The notes: generated by a model not told the origin, from the letters alone. A DNA stretch of 64,000 nucleotides from Siphonodentalium dalli (GCA_032622095.1 CP136066.1:67642281-67706280); one strand, 5' to 3'; shown: positions 43,041 through 53,798, counted from the first letter of the stretch. Made by a program: numbers and translations.

Positions 43041-43825
43041 ACAGCAGAAAAGAAAGGAGGTAGAAAGCTGACAATTTTTGCGCGAGGCACTGGTGGACAT
43101 CGCTTTTGAAAACTGCACAGTAAGCCCACACACTATCTGCCGAATTTGCGAAGAGCAAATATAATTTGAAACAGTATCTTGTTATCAATGCAATCCACAG
43201 AATGTTACATGTGTGTAATGTTGCATTCAATCACATAAATATATGTTGTGGCATCGACCACAAGTATGGAAGATAATTATACTTGGCAACAACAATAAAA
43301 TATAGCCTGCTGAGTTGAAAAACAGTAGATTCAGGAGGGGATCGAAACGTTGAATGTGAGCGATATGGGAGAGGACTGACAAAAAAGGCACAAATAGGCT
43401 TATTGTCTCATCCCATTCCAATCACCCATAATCATCCACTGGCAGTCTGCTAAAATATTTTTAAAATTTGTGGTCGGAATAAATAGTTTACACCAAATAA
43501 AAATGTGTTCAAAACATAAGGAACAACTTAGAATCTAGCAAAGTGGACAATGAAAATGTTCCTGGACGATACCTGGTCCTTAATAACAAACCGATTTGGG
43601 AGTACTGGAAATGGGCATTCAACAACAATTTCCAAAATGGTTTCAGAATACACAGAAAGCTCACTCCAGACCACATAAATTTAAATTCATTCTTGAAAAT
43701 GAAATCAATTGGCTACTGACGTTTTGTCAGCAGACATGTTATATATCATGAAGCAGTGACAGTTTACCATGCAAAATCAGTCATGTTTGAATTCAACGGT
43801 CGCCCTTCTGAAAAAACATCGAAAT
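43041..43825. other. Spacer
   Basis: No supported gene; small opposing ORFs without motifs. Confidence 0.4.
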
Positions 43826-44191
43826 TTATCGCCATATTTTTGGATTTCAGACGAATAAGTTCGCAAACGGACCCCCGCCTCGTCGATATTGGAATAAGTG
43901 CTAAATTTTTCATCGACTGGTAAAGAACAAGTCAAGACCAAGGTTGAATTTTCCATCAAGAAAAATATATTCACTGAGGAAACGAGAGATGACATAATAT
44001 CTGCTCTGAAAGTGTTTGCTTCGCTGTCTGAATAGTGTTAAACGAAAAGAATAGCATAGTGCCTGTATTAATTAATTCGATGCAGTAGAAAATCATTTCT
44101 GCCAACAGAGAGGAGTTTTCAACGGATTAAACACAAATCCTACTCTTGTCAAATATGGCCCAGCGAACAATTCAATAATTCTTACACAATA
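43826..44191 (+). pseudogene. P-type transposase C-terminal remnant, copy 2
   Basis: Aligns with 32850-33197 but has a stop after FIDW, a lost base in the LINSD region and other changes. Its 3' flank to about 44340 also matches that of copy 1. Non-functional. Confidence 0.55.
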
Positions 44192-44344
44192 AATAATATC
44201 AAATCGGGTGTGATACCGCATTTGTTTCTGTGGAAAGGGGAATATCAAAACGCTTCAAATCGCATTCGACAACACCGAATGTATGGATATATTGACAGTA
44301 CTGGGAAATGATTGGCAATTTTCCGAATCAGTTTTGTACGCCCA

Positions 44345-46979
44345 GGAGAATTTTGTTTTATTTTATAATTTATAACATTTGAAAAACAAACACCATTATA
44401 ACTTCCATTCTGTAGGAAGTCATTTGACCATTTTCATATAGGTTTATATCATTCTTGTTGACAACAAAGCCATAGCACGACGAGAAGAAACAGATCAACA
44501 TCGAGTGAAGCAACTGTGATTATAAATGACAGTGAATTAGACTAAAACAAAACAAAATATACACAAAGAAAAACATCCAAATCAGAGCGTGAGTGCTCGA
44601 TTAGGGCCAGAACCATTAAGAAACTGACCATTGTGCAAACACATAAAGCAGAACACATAGCAATACTGTTTTGAAAACAGCCAACAGAAAACCTACATGA
44701 AATGTTTTCAACAAATATTAATAATGTATTAAGATTTTTGTATATTAAAATATTTGAAGTAGCTGAGTAAGTTGCCATAATCGCTCACTGAAAGACTGAT
44801 CAGATATTTATGATATCTGATGAATCTGGCGTGAGTCTTAATTAATGTTTGGTCTTAAAATAGCAATTGGCTAAAAGCCTACATATTAGGAAACACAATC
44901 TGGTCATAGCGATGAAGAATCGGCCCAACCCCAGCAATCGCACTTGAGCGTGGAAAAGGGTACGAATCCTGGGCAACCATGCAGGTCTAAAAATCACGCA
45001 ACGAGGACGAGAAATCCGACTTTCGAAGGCGATAATATAAAAAGAGCGCAATTGTTTCGGAAGAGGAGCAATACAGTATTGAAAAAGGTGAGACATATTT
45101 TATCGCCCTAGCACATTTTACATACATTTACCAATGCAGATAAAAATATATAAACACCATTCAATTTTGCAATCATATGGTTAATACGTTACCTTGTAAT
45201 AATAGTTCATCTTGGGTGGCACAAATACTATATTATTATAAGTAATTTCTGATGTTTTGTTGACACAAATTTATTGTTCAAATACAAATACGAGTCCACG
45301 CTCGCTGAAACAAGTTGTCTCTCTGTGCAACAAATACTTCGCAACAATAATCTTTGTACTATACGTATATCAAGTATGATGGTTGGGCGTAATGACATGT
45401 AATTATAGATGCAATCTTTGTTCCAGACCTCCAGTTACAACAAAACAGCACTAATTGTATATTGTCTACTTCGGTCTGTTCACGAAATATACAATATAAA
45501 CTAAACCTAAAATTACCGAAGAATATTGTTTTGTTGTTGAAAAATTAACAAAGTAATTTGTTTGTCTCTCTAAAATATCGAAACTATATGAAATAAATTT
45601 AATATAAATCAAAATAGCATCTTTTAAAAGGTCTTGGTCAAAATATCCCAAACATGTTATGCTATATACTTGAACGTAAATATAATGTAAAAAAGGCTTT
45701 CTCAAAAATAGCCGGGAACCATAAATACATTTTTAATTAGTTGACAATTTTCATTTATTGTTTTTCAGACTTGCTGAAGTCATAATTGGGCCACTTCAAC
45801 GAAAACACATTGGCAAGGTGCAACCAAATTGTCACCCCCCCCCCCCCTTGGTGAAGCATTGGACACGGTGTTCGATACAAAAGTGCACAGGCATCGACGT
45901 AGAAATTTCGACCGAGTGAAGAATGTTTTGGAGGTGGTCGATGTGATGAAGCAAGAGGAGCTATGAACAGTAAATGGCGGTCGCCAATTCCAAGCCTTTC
46001 CATCATTCTGCCACGGACGAACTATTAAAGCTATGTTAGAAACAGATTGATTGATAACTTGTTCATTTCGAAGCCCAGCATGTATAGCTCTTTGAGCTTT
46101 TCACCCAAAACACTGACAAAATTAGATAAGTGGTGAAACTTATCCGATAAATCTTTAAAATCTACAGGACCCAGTAAACAACAGGACCGTAGACAAATGC
46201 TGTAATGTGAACATGTACTATTATGCAAATCCATAGCTGACACTTGACAATGTTGTCCAAATTCTAAGAATTGTGGTCAGCATGTATAAATACTCAGATA
46301 CTATCATACTGGTAGATGTAACTTAAAATGATAAAAATTATTTTGATTACATAAACAAAATGAGTGTCTAACCTTTTTCTGACATCTATAATGGCTCATG
46401 GTAATAATATAGCATCTTAATTTATTACTGGTACACGTAATAAACCATAAGTAGTTTGCATAAGTATGTGGACCAAGAACCACTACAGTTAGTTTACTTA
46501 GTTAAACTTTGTTTTAAGAATATCAAATATTCTTACGAATAATATGTAACTTAAATGCTAAGTGAAATAGTAGGATATCAGTGTTAGGTGTAAAGAGTTC
46601 AGGGATTTGCATACCGGTATGATGGGAACTTAACAAATAATAAAATAAAATAATTCAATTAAATTAATTACAGGTATCAGCACTACTCATAGCGTATTAG
46701 GCATGCCACCCATTGATCAGCTGTACCAAATATGGTATAAATAGTGAGCTCGGCCAGGGTTTAAACCAACTAAGTATATTGCAGGAAATGAATAAACTTT
46801 AATCGTGATAAGCTATTGCTTACATCTGGCTTCTCCTTAAGTACTCATTCTAAATGTGAAATTATTTATTTGTAGTGCAACACATATGTTATGGTTGAGT
46901 TGTATATAAAGTATAAAGGGGTGTTTTATACCTTATAGACAATGACTACACAATGGTTAAGTAAACTAGACTCACCTAA
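44345..46979. other. Long AT-rich stretch without a recognised gene
   Basis: No coding region is supported. ORFs of 70-84 codons on the minus strand (44542, 44842, 45466, 45755, 46031) lack motifs. A 13-C run lies at 45835-45847. Confidence 0.45.
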
Positions 46980-47180
46980 CTGTGAATCTAGTTGATCACT
47001 TTTGCTCAGAATAATAAGCTGCCGCTGTGGTCTGTATTTATAAATCGTCTGCCGTGACGTCAGTTCCCGCGCTTCCTAGACCTGGCTCCTGGTTCCGGGT
47101 TTGCGTTTCCCAGTCGGAACTGGCGTCACGAGTGACCTCCCTTTGGCACTCTTAACAAGCACATGACTATTTACACAACA

Positions 47181-47222
47181 CCATCCCCTCTTTTAATTTT
47201 GAAGAACTTCCTGAGGGGATGG
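47181..47222. terminator. 10-bp perfect inverted repeat downstream of the TatD ORF
   Basis: 'ccatcccctc' (47181-47190) and 'gaggggatgg' (47213-47222) are exact complements with a 22-base loop. It lies about 110 bp beyond the TatD-fusion stop on the minus strand. A role in RNA 3' structure or as an element end is possible but unproved; 'terminator' is the nearest label only. Confidence 0.35.
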
Positions 47223-47332
47223 ATTTACAACCAATGATAAATTGAACATATGTACATGGCTGACCGGCTAGCACTCGGCTAGTTCCGGATGCCGTAGCAA
47301 TCCCGCGCATTTTGGACTGTCCTCAGCACCAC

Positions 47333-48940
47333 TTATGGAGTGGTTTCCAAAATGCTCGCCAGGACCGTGGCGACTTCTCCGATGACAGCTGGTGTCGTGT
47401 GAGGTCGACTTGGAGGGGTGCCAAAATGGGGCGCGTCCGACTCCAAAAGTAGGCGGTCGGGGCGGATTGCTCTGACAGCTGTGCACTGTCGGTTGTCGAA
47501 CAGTGCACAGGCTCCCGTAATACCAAAATATGTGTTTGGTCTGGCACTTGACCATGATCCCACCAGGGACTTTGTGCCCGTGAAACAGTGGAGGTGGATA
47601 GTCTGACCCTTTGTGGTGTGGTCAATGACTTTCGCTAGAGCGTTATAACTCACGTCCAAACTGTATGGATCTGCACCCGGCCCTCGAACATGAAGGATGA
47701 GCGGCTTAGAGGTAACTGTTGTGGCCCTAAGAAGCTCTTCAAAACAGTCGTCCTGCTTGACCAGCTCGTCCCTCGCCATGGGTTTTGACCGGTCAAGGCC
47801 GAATTCTCCCACGGCTGCGACTTCCGGGTGCCCGATTAAGTTGGTGAATCGAGCCCTGGCTGCCGGGTTACTACTCCACTGTGCCGCTTTCTTGGGGTGC
47901 CATCCAATGGCCACCTTCCAAGAACCATCATGCCGAAGAGATCTCGGATCTGGGAATTCCTCCGGGTCGCAATAAACGGCCACACCTCCGATGACATTGA
48001 CGACAGGGGACACTTTGACCCGGCGACGGGTCTGGTCCAGAGCTTGCAATGGATGTGTGGCCTTGATCTTGAAGGTACTGTTTATCCGATTCAGATGGAA
48101 ATGGCTGTCTATTCCATCATGTATCACCGGAATGGGATAAGACTGAGGAGCCACGGTTGTCGTATGCTCTCCCCGGCTCGAATGATCCCTTCCGGTGTAT
48201 CTGTGTCTTGGGGATTGAGGGGCCCCAGTTGTTGGTCGCCCTCGCTCCCTTGACTGCTCTGGTCTACCTTGCGATGCTGAAAAGTTGCGTTCCTTGCCGT
48301 GGCTAGGGTTAGGGGCCACAGTTGTTGTGGGTCGCCCTCGTCCGTCCGAACTATATGGCCTACTCTGTGATGCCGATGGTTTGCGGCCTGGGTTAGGTGG
48401 ACAGACTGCGACCGCCAACTTCTGCTGTTGTTTCGGCTCTCCAGATGGTCGGTCCGACCGCGACTGCTTAGCCGTCCTTTCCCTCCGGCTGTCGGAGCGA
48501 TGACGTCTCTTGTCAGGGCGGTCAGCTGGTCGATGGCTCTTTGCAGACTCTCGTTGTCTCTTGACAGGTCGAATAGTGGCCCGAGCGCTCTTTGTGGCCT
48601 CGATACCACGTTCCCCTTCCGACATGAAAGCGTTATGAATTATTACCGCCGCAATAATCGGGTCGGGAGCCTCATTGGGGGTCATCCCTTCCACAACCTT
48701 CCCGCGAGCCTCTACGACTGCTTTCCTACTAAGCTGATCTTTGAACATACGGTCTTTATACATCTGTATCAGCCACAAGGAGGTAACCGAATCCTCGATC
48801 CTGGCCCGCTCAGTTGCGGACAATTTGTTTAGGATTGCCACTAAAACTTTCCAGTGAGCTAAACCTGCGATGGAATTTATTGTAGGTGCAATTTGGTGCC
48901 CTCCTACGCGGACCGAGATCCCGAGATCTTCCGCAAACAA
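47333..48940 (-). CDS. Arg/Ser-rich region fused to a TatD-family nuclease
   Basis: A 535-codon intact frame. Residues 1-125 are helical (GLAHWKVLVAILNKL, MYKDRMFKDQLSRKAVVEA). Residues 125-270 are basic and Arg/Ser/Pro-rich with three related 'GRPTTTVAP'-type repeats. Residues 275-535 are a TatD metal-dependent DNase fold: DSHFHL (His280, His282), VGEFGLD (Glu379), LILHVRG (His417), IHLHCFTG (His451), LLLESDAP (Asp502), so all expected metal ligands are present. TatD enzymes are 3'-5' exonuclease/DNase-type hydrolases. The frame opens at TTG with no upstream ATG; an acceptor-like 'gatctctctag' lies just before it on the minus strand, so a 5' exon is likely. Codon and base composition are far more GC-rich than the neighbours. 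TATDN2-like proteins also have long N-terminal extensions. Confidence 0.78.
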   Translation of the reverse strand: MFAEDLGISVRVGGHQIAPTINSIAGLAHWKVLVAILNKLSATERARIEDSVTSLWLIQMYKDRMFKDQLSRKAVVEARGKVVEGMTPNEAPDPIIAAVIIHNAFMSEGERGIEATKSARATIRPVKRQRESAKSHRPADRPDKRRHRSDSRRERTAKQSRSDRPSGEPKQQQKLAVAVCPPNPGRKPSASQSRPYSSDGRGRPTTTVAPNPSHGKERNFSASQGRPEQSRERGRPTTGAPQSPRHRYTGRDHSSRGEHTTTVAPQSYPIPVIHDGIDSHFHLNRINSTFKIKATHPLQALDQTRRRVKVSPVVNVIGGVAVYCDPEEFPDPRSLRHDGSWKVAIGWHPKKAAQWSSNPAARARFTNLIGHPEVAAVGEFGLDRSKPMARDELVKQDDCFEELLRATTVTSKPLILHVRGPGADPYSLDVSYNALAKVIDHTTKGQTIHLHCFTGTKSLVGSWSSARPNTYFGITGACALFDNRQCTAVRAIRPDRLLLESDAPHFGTPPSRPHTTPAVIGEVATVLASILETTP

Positions 48941-48978
48941 AGAGAGCCCAGAATCTGACTAGAGAGATCTAAAAGTGA

Positions 48979-48986
48979 CTTATATA
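48979..48986 (-). promoter_or_regulatory. Possible TATA-like box
   Basis: The minus strand reads 'ctatataag' about 40 bp before the TatD-fusion frame. It could set a start near 48950, but the acceptor-like sequence between box and frame argues for an intron instead. Weak call. Confidence 0.2.
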
Positions 48987-49138
48987 GCAGACTATCGTGA
49001 AATAACGCTAGCAACTGTTCATTGCATAGTTGTTACAGTACGCTTGACGGCTGTACCAACAAATATATTGTTCTATTCTTTTGTAATATTTCTATAAATT
49101 ATGTAACTTGTTATATATATTTTGTACTGAACATCGAC

Positions 49139-49218
49139 TGCTCCAAGGGAGGAGCAGCGGCTACCTAGTGTAGCCTAACAATAACAACATACGAGCACTA
49201 GTCCCCCCGACTAGTCAT
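49139..49218. repeat. Cluster of small hairpins between divergent ORFs
   Basis: 'ctgctcc' and 'ggagcag' (49139-49158), 'gctac' and 'gtagc' (49160-49175), then two 'actagt' palindromic words around a C run (about 49197-49216) follow each other. They lie in the gap between the TatD ORF (minus) and the 49226 ORF (plus). They might be structured leader or element-terminal sequence. Confidence 0.4.
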
Positions 49219-49225
49219 CACAACG

Positions 49226-49576
49226 ATGATTGCAGGCATTCTTCGTAAGAATACCGGACCAATATTGGTCGTAGCTGCCAACCTTGGCGCAACTGGTGGT
49301 TTGTGGGCCCTCACGGTTCATAATCAGAAGAAAGCGGAAGAGCGAATGCGCCAAGAAAGGCTGGCGGCATTAATTTTATTTTATGGCTGGCGAGATTCAT
49401 TTCCTACTATTTTAAAGCAACCGTCGTTGCGAGATAAAAACTCAAAGAAACGTAAAGGCATTGCATTGACAAAATTGAGACGTAAAAAGAACATAGACCC
49501 TTGTCAAATTGAAAGGAGTTGGCAAAAATCCTGCAGTATATTTTGCCCACAAATGGAGACGCCTAGAGATAAATAA
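49226..49576 (+). CDS. Small ORF with a hydrophobic N-terminus, divergent to TatD
   Basis: ATG (cacaacgATGA) opens MIAGILRKNTGPILVVAAN, then LGATGGLWALTV and a charged helix (KKAEERMRQERLAAL). This suggests a single membrane segment or signal anchor near residues 10-30. The later part is Lys-rich. A neighbouring frame (about 49505-49680) reads GVGKNPAVYFAHKWRRLE, INKSGRGTFISAAALFKQ and may be the true continuation after a frame change near 49520. The first 150 bp are GC-rich like the TatD gene. Family unknown. Confidence 0.4.
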   Translation: MIAGILRKNTGPILVVAANLGATGGLWALTVHNQKKAEERMRQERLAALILFYGWRDSFPTILKQPSLRDKNSKKRKGIALTKLRRKKNIDPCQIERSWQKSCSIFCPQMETPRDK

Positions 49577-50019
49577 ATCGGGTCGTGGGACTTTCATCTC
49601 CGCTGCTGCGTTATTTAAACAGGGTCACGCTCAATATAAATCACTATCTCCTGCACACACGAAGTGTAGCTGCAGACCATCTTGTTGAGAATGCACGTAT
49701 ATCTCGCCAGGCTGAGGAAAATAATGACAGGTTAGAGCACATAAACGAGTATAATGAGGTTGCCAAACCGAAGTTCACTGCATTCTGTTCAGAAGATTCT
49801 CATATTCGCCACTGAAGTCACTGTGGCGAATGTTAGTATCCGGTTAGCATTCGTGGTGGGCAAAGCTGTTAGACTATTTGCTAATACCTAAAACAGATAA
49901 ATTATTAGAATATGGACGTTTTGTTCTTCTACCAATAATAATTATCGTCAATATATTTTGGTAAACAAAAAGCCAAATTATGTAACTGAATTTTGATTTT
50001 GGTAACATGCTATTTACTA

Positions 50020-50307
50020 AATTTTTCATGGACTGGGAAGAACAAGTCAAGACCAAGGTTTAATTCTCTGTCAAGAAAAATATATTCACTGAGGAAACGA
50101 GGCGACATAATATCTGCTCTGAAAGGATTTGTTTCGCTGTCTGAATTAATGTTGAACGGAAAGAACAGCATAGTGCCTGGATTAATTAATTCCGATGCAG
50201 TAGAATATCATTTCTGCCAACAGAGTGGAGTTTGCAACGGATTAAATACAAATCCTACGCTTGTCCAATATGGCCCAGCGAACAATTCAATAATTCTTAC
50301 ACAATGA
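50020..50307 (+). pseudogene. P-type transposase C-terminal remnant, copy 3
   Basis: Nearly identical to 32913-33197, but with a TAA in place of a Glu codon (50062) and a lost base at 'acgaggcgacat' (about 50100). It ends exactly with the NSIILTQ-stop, after which the sequence differs from copies 1 and 2. It starts abruptly at 'aaatttttcatggactggg'. Confidence 0.6.
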
Positions 50308-51382
50308 ACAGTTATTTTTAATAATAGTGTTTATTCATTTTGTATATAAAAAATAAGCATGGGAACTGAGTGTTGCCACGGGGGCTGATGTGTTCGTTGA
50401 CGTGGAATACGAAAGGAGAAAGGAGATGTTTTTCGTCACCGAAGTTTTATTTCATCATTCATAAAGTTCGATATATTAATTAAATGCTTGAATGATTGTC
50501 CACAACATATCCAATAATGTTAAATGTCCAATCCAATTTAATACAATTATGGCATACATTTTTTGTAATGCGCCCAACAGAATGATGTGTATTCAGAATA
50601 AATAAAATGAAATTAATTAGAGGATTTGTCAACAAATAATTAAAGACACGGATTGTCTTCCTGGTGGGTATGCTGTTAAAATAGTCACCCTTTAAAACTG
50701 ACATAAACAGAAAGAATATTAAAATATGGACATATGTGATTTTATACCTATAATAAATATAGTATAAACAATATGTTATTATCATTTATGTATGCTTTGT
50801 TATGTAAACAAAATCCATGTTCTGTAAATGTTTTTGGCTTTTGTTTACATAGCAAAGCGTACGAACTTGACAATAACCTACTATTTATGCAAATATTTGG
50901 GTTTAGTACAAGAACACACTCCTGCTATATTTCAATATTATTTCTGTTTATGGCGGCTTTAACGGAAGTGACTATTTTAACAGTAATATCCACAACGAAC
51001 GCCACCGTATCTTTAAATTTATAAGAAATTTTATGTAAACAGTAGCTGTTGATTACCGCCCAGCAAAGATCACAAGGTATACCATAATAATTTGTTTTTT
51101 GAACCATTGTGAATTTATATTTTGAATTTAAAAATTTAAAGCAGGAATGAACGACTTCACATACAACATAAACCATAACCTTGTCCATTAATGCTCCTGG
51201 TGACGTTTCACTTAATCAACCATAAACAACGTTATGTTATGTGACATTATAGCTGGACATATTTTTTTAACATTATAAAATTGTATGTTAAAATATACAT
51301 GATAATACGTGTTGTACCGCTAATTAAATGACATTGCATCTAATGAAACATCTTTATGGAAAAAGAAAGTTTTATATGTATA
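50308..51382. repeat. Spacer with a 23-bp inverted repeat
   Basis: No gene is supported. 'tatgctttgttatgtaaac' (from 50791) and 'gtttacatagcaaagcgta' (to 50861) form arms of 23 bp with two mismatches and a 25-base loop, a small foldback. Confidence 0.55.
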
Positions 51383-51552
51383 GGTTATTACCCGCTTGGG
51401 TGTTTGTACAAGGAATATAGACCAAGGCAGCGGAGCTGCACTAAAAAATTGCCACGCCCTCTTATAACGCACACTGCACTAAAAAAGTGCCACACCCACT
51501 TATAACGCACTCTGCACTAACAAATTGGCTCGCCACCCAAGCGGGTAATAAC
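51383..51552. mobile_element. 170-bp MITE-like element with terminal inverted repeats
   Basis: Ends are 'ggttattacccgcttgggtg' and its reverse complement (19 of 20 bases). Inside, a unit of about 46 bp ('gcactaaaaaattgccac', 'gccctcttataacgcac') is repeated 2.5 times. No ORF. The intact ends suggest a young non-autonomous element, or a foldback upstream of the Crypton-like gene. Confidence 0.65.
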
Positions 51553-51818
51553 ATATTTATGAACTGACTCGCACCCCGAGGAACAGATTGTCATTGAAAA
51601 TATCAATTACGTATGATAACCTATCAGATCAATCACATGTGAGCAGAGTTAATTTAGCACCGACATATTCACTATATACTCGACCGTGAGTACTCAATTT
51701 GAAAGAAACTCATTCTATTGACCCAATGAATTTGCCACCTTATATTAGTATATCACGCTTCAGTCCGCTCACAATATCATTTCTTAGTTTGATTACTGGT
51801 ATAACACGACTATTTCAA

Positions 51819-53219
51819 ATGGATTTATCAACTGGCGATTTTTCACTTGAAAATCATTGGGACGATTTGGATTTAACGACAGTTGATATGGCTTCATATG
51901 GAAGTCCGACCATCGCAAATAGCAGATTTGCGGCACCAGTTGATGGCGATGAACTCCAAAACCGTTACCGCCAATGTGTCCCACGAAACACTAGATACTC
52001 AACGTCATGGGGATTAAACGTTTGGCGAGAGTGGGCCGAGCATAGAAATTCACTGGAGACAACAATGATAGAGGCGAATTCGCTGGTGCCTCTGGAAATA
52101 ACATCTGAAATTCCGTTACCCGTTATGGATTTTTGGTTAGAAAGATTCATCACTGAAATTCGTAGAAAAGATGGAAGTGATTACCCGTCATCTACCCTCA
52201 TGAATATTGCCTCCAGCATTCAGCGGGAACTGCGGAACGTTGGTCACGTGGAGACAAGTATGTTTTCAAAGACTGATACAACATTTGTAAACTTTAGAAA
52301 ATCGATTGATTGTCGAATGAAGAAGTTGACGGCCGAGGGTGTAGGTGTGTCCCAGAAACATGCTGATCCCATTTTACCCAAGGACGGACTTGCATTTTGG
52401 GATACCGGAACGTTTAACAGGGACTGTTTAATGCACTGTTTTTTTTATAACTGCAAGTGTTTTGGAATGAGAGCTATGGATGAGCACCGTGATTTAGATT
52501 CATCACAATTCAAAGTAGTCTTTGACACAGAAGTTGAACTGAATAAAATAATGTTCCAGGGCCGAAGTTCCAAAAATGTTCAAGGTGGTTTGAACCAGCG
52601 TGGCGTGAAACCAAAACAGATTGAACATTTTGAGTTGAAAGAAAACCCCAGATGTTTTGTAAAGTTAATGTCATTGTATTTATCTTCGATTCCTGAAAAT
52701 GGACCATTCTATAGGAAGCCACTTGTGAAACTATCAGAGGACAATAAACCACGTTTTGGACAGCAACCGGTTGGTAAAAACACATTATCCAAAATGATGA
52801 AAACTCTTTTTATTTCTTCTGGAATAAGTATGGAAGGGAGAAATATCACAAATCATTCAGGAAAAGTTACTTGTGTCACTACCTTATATGACCAAGGTTT
52901 TGATGACAAAACTGTGAACTCGATCAGTGGACATCGTTCGAATGCAGTGGACGTCTACAAACGAGTCAGCGTGAAGCGAAAGCTAGAAGTAAGTGCTGCG
53001 CTTGCGCCCCCACCTACAAAAGTTACTGCCGAAAGTTCGGTAAAGGCAGAGGAACCCACCCTTTTGATTCCGAAGGAGACATCTTTGTGTTGTGTGGGTG
53101 GACATAATTTGACGGTTAGTCAAACCGGCAAACGACTGAGTGTGGAAATTCCGGACTGCATTGACGAATTTGTGTACACATGGAAGGGTAAAGTGACACA
53201 GGTTAAACTGAGTGGATGA
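51819..53219 (+). CDS. Crypton-like tyrosine recombinase (DUF3504-type), 466 residues
   Basis: Intact frame. The start MDLSTGDFSLENHWDD at 51819 (ttcaaATGG) is preferred over the open frame upstream, which is hydrophobic and lacks a good ATG. Residues about 60-180 form a core-binding-like region (WGLNVWREWAEHRN). The catalytic part has FGMRAMDEHRDL (Arg218), then NITNHSGKVTCVTTLYDQG, where box II His346 is kept but the usual Arg three positions on is Lys349. SISGHRSNAV has His372 and VYKR the candidate nucleophile Tyr380. This matches the Crypton/KIAA1958-like group of animal recombinase-derived proteins. The Arg-to-Lys change may impair strand cleavage, so domestication or inactivation is possible. 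No introns or frame changes are seen. Confidence 0.75.
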   Translation: MDLSTGDFSLENHWDDLDLTTVDMASYGSPTIANSRFAAPVDGDELQNRYRQCVPRNTRYSTSWGLNVWREWAEHRNSLETTMIEANSLVPLEITSEIPLPVMDFWLERFITEIRRKDGSDYPSSTLMNIASSIQRELRNVGHVETSMFSKTDTTFVNFRKSIDCRMKKLTAEGVGVSQKHADPILPKDGLAFWDTGTFNRDCLMHCFFYNCKCFGMRAMDEHRDLDSSQFKVVFDTEVELNKIMFQGRSSKNVQGGLNQRGVKPKQIEHFELKENPRCFVKLMSLYLSSIPENGPFYRKPLVKLSEDNKPRFGQQPVGKNTLSKMMKTLFISSGISMEGRNITNHSGKVTCVTTLYDQGFDDKTVNSISGHRSNAVDVYKRVSVKRKLEVSAALAPPPTKVTAESSVKAEEPTLLIPKETSLCCVGGHNLTVSQTGKRLSVEIPDCIDEFVYTWKGKVTQVKLSG

Positions 53220-53361
53220 ACTAATGTGCGTGATGTTCTAAGATCTGTGAATTGACATGTACAATAACGCATTGTGGATTATTATTGTGTTGTACTATAT
53301 TCCGAATCACATCTTGAATACTATATATTTGAAGATTCTAAGATTTTCGTTTTACTGACCA

Positions 53362-53380
53362 CCCCCCCCCCCCCCCCCCC
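53362..53380. repeat. 19-C homopolymer
   Basis: A pure C run 140 bp after the Crypton-like stop. Similar runs lie at 21323, 31333 and 45835. Confidence 0.9.
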
Positions 53381-53716
53381 GCCAAACATTTGGAAATCAC
53401 TGTACACTGGAGCGAGTTCACAATCCAATCCCAACGACACGTGATCACTTACAATATATTCGCGGTGTGATTTCACACCTACCCCAAGTTTGCAAGCGTT
53501 TAATTCCTGAGCGTTGATTGTTTTCCAATGACACCATTGTTCAGATTAATATTTTCGGTCCGCAGAAATACAGATTCATGCAAGGATTATTGTTCAGCAA
53601 TTCAAGCAATTTCATTGGTCGAGGGGTGCGAATCAGTTTATAAGGAACTATATTGCCTAAACGTTTTGTTACGACATATATTGGGATCCAACTAAAGATC
53701 CAAATTGTTATAGTAA

Positions 53717-53798
53717 AGTTGGTCTGAAACACTAAGTATATCGTTTTGAGTGTATCATGATACACTCAAAAACATGTACTTAGTGTTTCAGACCAACT
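53717..53798. repeat. 82-bp near-perfect palindrome
   Basis: Left arm 'agttggtctgaaacactaag' continues to 'gagtgtatca'. The right arm 'tgatacactc' continues to 'cttagtgtttcagaccaact'. The arms are about 41 bp with almost no loop. Unrelated in sequence to the 32.1 kb palindrome. Possibly a foldback element. Confidence 0.85.

Noticed and set aside
47418-48832. Plus-strand and other-frame ORFs inside the TatD region
   Set aside because: GC-rich coding sequence gives long shadow frames; TatD motifs are on the minus strand only.
46980-49220. LTR retrotransposon carrying the TatD gene
   Set aside because: I compared both flanks for long terminal repeats by eye and found none; no reverse transcriptase or integrase motif is present.
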